This document shows positions 15,661 to 20,347 of a DNA stretch of 20,347 nucleotides, piece after piece. A program made the translations under genes and the position numbers. The stretch lies in NCBI GenBank assembly GCA_002293425.1, contig DBDE01000027.1:1-20347 (forward strand), read 5' to 3'. A model generated the notes under the pieces. That model was not told where the DNA came from. It was given only the letters and a program-made list of their open reading frames with translations, and searched no databases. The DNA is from Alistipes sp. UBA940 (GTDB lineage Bacteria; Bacteroidota; Bacteroidia; Bacteroidales; Rikenellaceae). Numbering within the stretch: the stretch's first letter is position 1; each line of letters begins with the position of its first letter.

Positions 15661-17019
15661 ATGAGAAAACTTTTTTTCATCTTTTCATTTTTTCATCTTT
15701 TCATTTTCACTGTCAATGCTCAGCAGTGGACGGAGCTGTATAACGGCAAGAACCTGAGCGGGTGGAAAAAGCTTGGGGGCGATGTCGAGTTTCGGGCGGA
15801 AGGGCAGCAGATAGTCGGAGTGTCGAAAATGGGGGAGGAGAACGCGTTCCTCACCACCACAAAGCGTTATGGCGACTTTATTCTGGAGTTCGAGTTCCGT
15901 GCCGACGAGGGAATCAACAGCGGGGTGCAGTTTCGCAGCCGAAGCACGAAAAGCTATCGCAACGGACGTGTGCACGGCTATCAGTATGAGATCGACACCG
16001 CGCCGAGGGCTTGGAGCGGCGGGGTGTACGACGAGGCCACGGAGCGAGGGTGGATATACCCGTTGACTTTCAACCAGTCTGCTCAGGAGCTTTATCGCGC
16101 GGGAGAGTGGAATCGGGCGCGTATCGAGGCGGTGGGAAACAGTGTGAGGACGTGGTTGAACGGGGTGGAGTGCGCATCGTTTTTGGACGATGTGTATGCC
16201 GAAGGATTCATCGGGTTGCAGGTGCACTCCATTTATGACGCCGCGATGCAGGGGGCGGAGGTGGCGTGGCGCAATATTCGGATAGCGACCGACGATGTGG
16301 AACGTTATGTCACGCCGCGGAGTGATGCACCGCAGATAAATCTTATTGCCAACACCCTTTCCGACCGCGAGAAGGCCGAGGGGTGGGAGTTGCTGTGGGA
16401 CGGCGTTTCGACCCGAGGATGGAGGGGTGCGAGGTTGGATGGTTTTCCTTCGAAGGGCTGGTCTGTCGACAATGGGGCGTTGGTCGTTGAGAAGGCCGAT
16501 GGGGCAGAGTCGGGCAATGGGGGCGACATTATCACCGAGCGGACCTATGGCGATTTCGTTTTGAAGGTCGATTTTCGCATCACCGAGGGGGCCAATAGCG
16601 GGATAAAATATTTTGTCCAACCCGACCTGAACCGTGGTGAGGGGTCGGCGATAGGGTGCGAGTTCCAGATACTCGACGACGAGCGGCATCCGGACGCCGG
16701 GATGGGGGTGAATGGCAATCGGACGCTGGGGTCGCTTTACGATTTGATTCCGGCGCGCGATAAGGAGCAGGCCTATTTTCGTCCGTCGGCTTTTAATACG
16801 GCGATGGTTGTGGTTTGTGGCAATCGGGTGGAGCATTGGTTGAACGGGGTTCGGTTGGTGGAGTATCGTCGGGGCGATCAGCAGTGGGATGCGTTGGTGG
16901 ATTACAGCAAGTATCGCGATTGGGCTGGTTTTGGCAATTTTGCTCGGGGACATATTTTGTTGCAGGACCACGGCGACCGCGTTTCGTTCCGCAACATAAA
17001 GATAAAGGCTCTCGATTGA
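15661..17019 (+). CDS. Secreted protein with two DUF1080 (3-keto-disaccharide hydrolase) domains
   Basis: A 452-residue exported protein. Residues 1-20 form a signal peptide ending VNA, with cleavage before QQ. Two DUF1080 (PF06439-type, concanavalin-like) domains follow: about 21-195 (WTELYNGKNLSGWK, YGDFILEFEFRADEGINSGV, WNRARIEAVGNSVRTWLNG) and about 240-451 (WELLWDGVSTRGWRG, YGDFVLKVDFRITEGANSGI, NRVEHWLNGVRLVEY). Family members act on 3-keto-glycosides or are carbohydrate-binding lectin-like proteins. Together with the oxidoreductase 5 bases upstream this suggests oxidation of a glycan unit at C3 and then cleavage of the 3-keto glycoside in the periplasm (inference). Single-domain DUF1080 proteins are common; the tandem form is less so. 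The signal-peptide codons include a 16-bp tandem repeat. A probable terminator overlaps the 3' end. Confidence 0.88.
   Translation: MRKLFFIFSFFHLFIFTVNAQQWTELYNGKNLSGWKKLGGDVEFRAEGQQIVGVSKMGEENAFLTTTKRYGDFILEFEFRADEGINSGVQFRSRSTKSYRNGRVHGYQYEIDTAPRAWSGGVYDEATERGWIYPLTFNQSAQELYRAGEWNRARIEAVGNSVRTWLNGVECASFLDDVYAEGFIGLQVHSIYDAAMQGAEVAWRNIRIATDDVERYVTPRSDAPQINLIANTLSDREKAEGWELLWDGVSTRGWRGARLDGFPSKGWSVDNGALVVEKADGAESGNGGDIITERTYGDFVLKVDFRITEGANSGIKYFVQPDLNRGEGSAIGCEFQILDDERHPDAGMGVNGNRTLGSLYDLIPARDKEQAYFRPSAFNTAMVVVCGNRVEHWLNGVRLVEYRRGDQQWDALVDYSKYRDWAGFGNFARGHILLQDHGDRVSFRNIKIKALD
15672..15703 (+). repeat. Two exact copies of a 16-bp T-rich unit in the DUF1080 signal peptide
   Basis: Unit ttttttcatcttttca, twice in tandem, after an extra T and followed by ttttcac. 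It codes for the Phe/His/Leu/Ile-rich core of the signal peptide. Sixteen is not a multiple of three, so loss or gain of one unit would shift the frame at the very start of the gene. Confidence 0.9.
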
Positions 17020-17034
17020 GGGCCTTTATTCTTT
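17004..17034 (+). terminator. Probable intrinsic terminator after the DUF1080 gene
   Basis: Stem aaaggc (17004-17009) pairs with gccttt (17022-17027), extended inward by CTC/GAG with a one-base bulge, and is followed by ttattcttt. It spans the stop codon at 17017-17019. The T-rich tail is imperfect. It could also act on the converging lipoprotein operon, though the T-run on that strand is weaker. Confidence 0.5.
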
Positions 17035-17119
17035 GATTTGTCTTTATAACAGGTCTTGACCCGAGTTACTCCCCACCTGCAAGCTCGGAGAGCAGGGAGT
17101 CGGTCACGGTGAGGGTGTC

Positions 17120-17644
17120 TCAATTAATGCGTTCAAACGTGTAGCGGTATGTATACGTTTCCGTCCAAGCAGCGTTTGTGCCATCCACATTAGCCCACAT
17201 GACCATCTCAAGTACCATTTTCTGAGGGGTAACCATCTTTATCTCCCAACTTACACCCGACAGTGCAGTCCAGTCGTGAGTAAAAAACACGCCCCCATAC
17301 CCCGACCTGGTCTCGACATACGAAAGTATTCCATCTCTCAATTCCCACTCGAACCCGAAGTCGAACCTTCCGTTTCCGTCGTGACGAATTCCTGAGCCAG
17401 AACCTTTTCCACCGCCTTTGAATGACAGTATATATGGTGTAGCAGAGGTGCGGATAGAGACGTGTTGCTCCCGTGCTTCTTTGAGGGCTTCCCACAATGA
17501 TCTCGGTAAAACCTCGTTAACCTCTAATGTAAACTCCTGATGGGTGGTACGCCATGTTCCCGACACGGATTGCGGAGTACATTGAAACTCCCCATCACAT
17601 GAAACAAGAGTGAGGATGAGAAGTATAAATATCAACTTTTTCAT
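17120..17644 (-). CDS. Small glycine-rich lipoprotein, paralogue 2 (last gene of the operon)
   Basis: A 174-residue lipoprotein of a family I do not recognise. The ATG at 17644 gives MKKLIFILLILTLVSC with lipobox LVSC (Cys16) and an acidic DGE after it, as in surface-directed Bacteroidota lipoproteins. It is clearly paralogous to the protein at 18228-18767, sharing WRTTHQEFTLEV, LSFKGGGKGSGSG, RHDGNGRFDFGF, LSYVET and SGYGGVF, plus the C-terminal WTE.YTYRY.FE. The alternation of short strands with Gly turns and a conserved GTWRTT start suggests a lipocalin-like beta barrel; this is low-confidence inference. Its ATG overlaps the stop of the upstream gene (ATGA), so it is the last gene of a four-gene operon. 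No catalytic motif is visible. Confidence 0.8.
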   Translation of the reverse strand: MKKLIFILLILTLVSCDGEFQCTPQSVSGTWRTTHQEFTLEVNEVLPRSLWEALKEAREQHVSIRTSATPYILSFKGGGKGSGSGIRHDGNGRFDFGFEWELRDGILSYVETRSGYGGVFFTHDWTALSGVSWEIKMVTPQKMVLEMVMWANVDGTNAAWTETYTYRYTFERIN

Positions 17645-17645
17645 C
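17626..17645 (-). repeat. 20-bp repeat over the gene start, copy 1
   Basis: Identical to 18207-18226. It covers the ATG and first codons (MKKLIF) of the small lipoprotein at 17120-17644. The match shows that this gene and the truncated peptidase-like gene share a common signal-peptide origin. Confidence 0.85.
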
Positions 17646-18228
17646 TCGATATACTCCCAGTGTAAATTAAGAACCAATAATTATACTCTTCCAAATAGTC
17701 ATCCAACTGCGTGCTCGTGCAGTATCGCGGCACCAGTGTTTGCTCCATCTTTGTCCTTACCTGACCCCAAGTTGTGCAGGTCGAAATAATGTTCCACACA
17801 ACCGAAGGTGGAACACCTTGGATCGTTTCGGCTTGATAATATCTGCTATTGGTAAAATACGCATTTTGGTTTATCGCGTCGGTCAAATCTATGAACAATG
17901 GCGAGTACCAGCCTTCCTCCGGGGGAGTAGTTTCAATCCATGCTTGATCTGCACAACCTGTAATGTCGACATCACTGCTACTTGGTTGTATCATTCCGGT
18001 CGTTAACAATCCGCTCGGCTTCTCCCAGCCATACCCAACATAATACTTTTCACCCAAGTACCAACCTACATAATCTCCGAAAGACTCCCTAAGCATTCCC
18101 AATGTATTGTGGAAATTTCTTGCATAAATACCACCACGTGTATCCCAATAATGCATGTTGTGCCCATCGTTCTCGCACGAAACGAAAAGCAATGTGACCA
18201 ATATTGTAAATATCAACTTTTTCATCAT
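17641..18228 (-). CDS. Lipoprotein holding only the C-terminal half of the neighbouring metallopeptidase (no HExxH)
   Basis: A 195-residue lipoprotein (194 if the second ATG at 18225 is used). The signal is MMKKLIFTILVTLLF then VSC with Cys18 and acidic END after it. From residue 22 it matches the C-terminal ~140 residues of the protein at 18776-20347: GH..H, then RESFGDYVGWYLGEKYY, DIT, YSPLFIDLTD, GVPPSVVWNI and YLEEYNYWF. The peptidase's HELGH is replaced: the match begins only at the final GH of that motif, 4 residues after the lipid-carrying Cys, so the catalytic His-Glu is absent while the downstream Glu (ESF) remains. It is an intact reading frame coupled to both neighbours (TGATG upstream, ATGA downstream), which argues for expression rather than decay. 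A non-catalytic binding or regulatory role is inference. Confidence 0.8.
   Translation of the reverse strand: MMKKLIFTILVTLLFVSCENDGHNMHYWDTRGGIYARNFHNTLGMLRESFGDYVGWYLGEKYYVGYGWEKPSGLLTTGMIQPSSSDVDITGCADQAWIETTPPEEGWYSPLFIDLTDAINQNAYFTNSRYYQAETIQGVPPSVVWNIISTCTTWGQVRTKMEQTLVPRYCTSTQLDDYLEEYNYWFLIYTGSISR
18207..18226 (-). repeat. 20-bp repeat over the gene start, copy 2
   Basis: Identical to 17626-17645, covering the start codons and first residues (MKKLIF) of the truncated peptidase-like lipoprotein. Confidence 0.85.
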
Positions 18229-18767
18229 CAATTCATTTTCTCGAATACATAGCGGTAGGTATATATTTCCGTCCAAAAAGCGTCTACGGCATCCAAATTA
18301 GCCCCTCCGACCGCCTTCAATACCATTTTTCGAGGGGTGATCATCTCTATTTCCCAGCTCATACTTTCCAACGCCACCCCGTTATGATAAATAAACACAC
18401 CTCCATATCCCGATTTGGTCTCCACGTACGAAAGAAACCCGTCCGAAATTTCCCATGTAAACCCAAAATCGAACCTCCCGTTCCCGTCGTGGCGAACGCC
18501 GGAACCGGAACCTTTACCGCCGCCTTTGAATGACAACCTGTAAGATTCGGCATTGGAAACGCTTATGGATGTGTGTTGCTCTCTATCGTTTTTGATTTCT
18601 TCCAATTTCGATGACGGTACGGCTCCCGTAACCTCCAGAGTAAACTCCTGATGAGTCGTCCGCCAAGATCCCAACAAAATAGGAAATGACCGCGGTGTCT
18701 CATTGCCCCTCTCACATCCGGCAAGAAGCCCAACCGACAATGCAATTAAAAAAACATATCGTTTCAT
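18228..18767 (-). CDS. Small glycine-rich lipoprotein, paralogue 1
   Basis: A 179-residue lipoprotein. The ATG at 18767 gives MKRYVFLIALSVGLLAGC with a textbook lipobox LAGC (Cys18) followed by ERGNE; an earlier in-frame ATG at 18800 would lie inside the upstream gene and bury the signal. It is the paralogue of 17120-17644, most alike in the centre (FKGGGKGSGSG, RHDGNGRFDFGF, SGYGGVF) and least alike around residues 45-70 and 150-165. I cannot name the family; a lipocalin-like beta barrel is a guess. It starts 8 bases after the stop of the metallopeptidase and its own stop overlaps the next ATG by one base, so each small lipoprotein directly follows a peptidase or peptidase-like gene. Confidence 0.82.
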   Translation of the reverse strand: MKRYVFLIALSVGLLAGCERGNETPRSFPILLGSWRTTHQEFTLEVTGAVPSSKLEEIKNDREQHTSISVSNAESYRLSFKGGGKGSGSGVRHDGNGRFDFGFTWEISDGFLSYVETKSGYGGVFIYHNGVALESMSWEIEMITPRKMVLKAVGGANLDAVDAFWTEIYTYRYVFEKMN

Positions 18768-18775
18768 CACCCTTA

Positions 18776-20347
18776 TCAGTTTAATGGACGACCGAACCAA
18801 TAGTCGTAATGATCAAGAAACATATCGAGGTCAGACTGCGAATAATATTGTCCGACATAGCTCTCTATTTTCGGCCTGCATTGAGCCCAATTGCGGCTTT
18901 GAGTTACGATGCTCCACACTGCAGATGCCGGCAATCCGCTGACCCGATCGGTGATCACCCATTGGTGATGGTTGTCTGTCAGGTCGATGAACAGGGGAGA
19001 ATATGGGCCCGAAAGAGTCTCCATCCAACCCTGTCTTGCCTGATCCGTAATATCCTGAGAGGAGCTGGATTTTGTCCAACCGATCGATCGATAATATTGT
19101 TCGCCGATATACCAACCCACATAAGGGGCAAAAGATTCGACTATACGCACGTCGGTATTTTCGATGTTTGTCGGGCTGTACTGATGATGTGTCATGTGTC
19201 CTAACTCGTGTAAAGTGGTACCTACAACAACAGGGCTTCGTTTAAGGTCTGAATTTCTAAATTCCGGACTGTTATAGATGTCTATCCACGGCGTTCGATT
19301 CGGAGGGAAATTATATACTCCTCTGAGTCCTGGCTGGCCTGGTGCAATTCCGTCATGCGCAATTATCGTGATCCCGCTCGTCGGAGAGTATTTCGGCAAA
19401 TCCGTTTGTCTTTGGAAAAAATAGTTGGCTGCTCGATGTATTTCACTGACGTAAAAACTACTCTCAGGCATCACGATCTCGGTTGGAATGGGATTGTCGT
19501 TGTTGTCGGCACGAAAAGTTACAGCAAGCACTTTCATCAACGGAGCCAAGCTGTTGCTGCCAGATATTTTCCATTTATTGGTCGGATTATTATACGTTAT
19601 GGTAACGGTCGTCGAAACGATTGTTGGTGTGACGTGAAGCCGAGGCAAAGATATCCAAAATAAGAATCCTCCATACCCGTCGGTGATAAAGCTATCTTGA
19701 TTGTATCCGGCTACATCTATTCGAATACCCGCCAATGGTATATTACCGCCCACCTGGTCGTCGTAATCCAAAATCCGACCGGTTAGCGGATAATTGAGAT
19801 TTATTATCTGATCACCCGGCACAGCTCTGGTGATCAGAGGCTCGGGAATGTGAATCTCATTCTCCACGACATATTCCATCCCCTCCGGCAACGCCTTGTC
19901 CATCGGCCAGGTAGCGTAGAGGATCGGCAGTTGGAACGTTACGGGGCCGGTTGGGCCGCCGTCGGTCGACTCATAATCGGTGTAAGTTATGGTGTACGGA
20001 CTAACTTCAATAATATCGGAATGAACCTCCGTTGAAGCGACCTTAACTCGCTCATCCTCAGTGAGTTGCAGATAACCGAACGGAATATATTGAACCCGGA
20101 CATCCTCCATTGTCTCGACTTCCCACTGTTCGGCCTCGGTCTTAGGATATATTTTGAGTTGATAATGGGTCGGAGTTCCCGAACTGAACGGCTGCGGAGC
20201 GGGATTCGGGGCCATCCAAACATCGAGTGTCGCATCATAAACCGCCGCCTCGACCAACCCCGAACGGGTCTGAAGCTCGATAACTTGCGGCTCCTGCTGC
20301 TCCTGCGCTTGCGGCGAAACAGGCGGATCTTTCGCGCAACTCACCGC
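18776..20347 (-). CDS. Putative zinc metallopeptidase lipoprotein (HExxH), 5' end outside the window
   Basis: At least 522 residues, cut by the right edge. The first visible residues are AVSC then AKDPP, which reads as the end of a lipoprotein signal peptide, so the true start lies beyond 20347; a GTG at 20344 is inside the lipobox and not the start. Numbering from that Val, an N-terminal beta-rich region (about 20-170) leads to a carboxypeptidase-regulatory-like Ig domain (about 183-250, YPLTGRILDYDD and GYGGFLFW). The zinc motif LHELGH is at 378-383 (DNA 19196-19213), with a candidate third ligand Glu403 in VESFAPYVGW, a gluzincin-like spacing of 20 residues after the second His. The C-terminal ~140 residues recur in the next-but-one gene. 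I do not know the peptidase family; export to the outer membrane surface is inference. Confidence 0.75.
   Translation of the reverse strand, partial: AVSCAKDPPVSPQAQEQQEPQVIELQTRSGLVEAAVYDATLDVWMAPNPAPQPFSSGTPTHYQLKIYPKTEAEQWEVETMEDVRVQYIPFGYLQLTEDERVKVASTEVHSDIIEVSPYTITYTDYESTDGGPTGPVTFQLPILYATWPMDKALPEGMEYVVENEIHIPEPLITRAVPGDQIINLNYPLTGRILDYDDQVGGNIPLAGIRIDVAGYNQDSFITDGYGGFLFWISLPRLHVTPTIVSTTVTITYNNPTNKWKISGSNSLAPLMKVLAVTFRADNNDNPIPTEIVMPESSFYVSEIHRAANYFFQRQTDLPKYSPTSGITIIAHDGIAPGQPGLRGVYNFPPNRTPWIDIYNSPEFRNSDLKRSPVVVGTTLHELGHMTHHQYSPTNIENTDVRIVESFAPYVGWYIGEQYYRSIGWTKSSSSQDITDQARQGWMETLSGPYSPLFIDLTDNHHQWVITDRVSGLPASAVWSIVTQSRNWAQCRPKIESYVGQYYSQSDLDMFLDHYDYWFGRPLN

Noticed and set aside
14255..16971. 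Two antisense open frames over 400 residues (14255-15490 and 15685-16971)
   Set aside because: They mirror the oxidoreductase and DUF1080 genes, which have clear family motifs; the antisense proteins are rich in Arg, His and Pro with no recognisable domain.
20342..20344. GTG at 20344 as the start of the metallopeptidase
   Set aside because: The codons AVSC here read as the end of a lipoprotein signal peptide, so the start must lie outside the window.

Overview
The window looks like chromosome from a Bacteroidota bacterium, most likely order Bacteroidales and perhaps Alistipes/Rikenellaceae-like (the family is inference). The clues are A-rich gene starts without clear Shine-Dalgarno sites, TAnnTTTG-type -7 boxes before several genes, many lipoproteins with charged residues after the lipobox Cys, a RecQ with the long C-terminal extension usual in this phylum, and a Gfo/Idh/MocA oxidoreductase paired with a DUF1080 protein. 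Housekeeping genes are GC-rich; the right end (about 17.1-20.3 kb) is visibly more AT-rich.

Left part (1-7.3 kb). A truncated YafY/WYL-type regulator and a PhnB-like VOC protein read leftward. A leftward unit helD-like helicase, Pr6Pr membrane protein and multi-Ig lipoprotein follows. Divergent from helD is a second large lipoprotein with five InlB-B-like repeats. The two lipoproteins are paralogous over their N-terminal ~230 residues, including a ~110-residue domain I cannot name.

Middle (7.3-17.0 kb). ispF and a nitroreductase diverge from a 38-bp intergenic region with inverted -7-like boxes. lptB-aroA-aroC form a leftward unit; aroA has a TTG start and carries an in-frame insertion made of a hairpin plus a 7-bp tandem repeat. 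recQ-rsmA-Gfo/Idh/MocA-DUF1080 form a rightward unit with 1-nt, 4-nt and 5-nt junctions, so DNA repair, 16S rRNA methylation and a probable 3-keto-sugar/glycoside pathway share one transcription unit.

Right end (17.1-20.3 kb). Four leftward lipoprotein genes are packed head to tail: a large putative zinc metallopeptidase (start outside the window), a small glycine-rich lipoprotein, a second gene holding only the C-terminal half of the peptidase without the HExxH motif, and a second copy of the small lipoprotein. This reads as a duplicated two-gene module in which one copy lost its catalytic part and gained a new signal peptide. It is the best candidate in the window for an undescribed system; its function is unknown.

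No tRNA, rRNA, CRISPR array, transposase or phage gene was seen, and no stretch over 300 bases lacks a gene.
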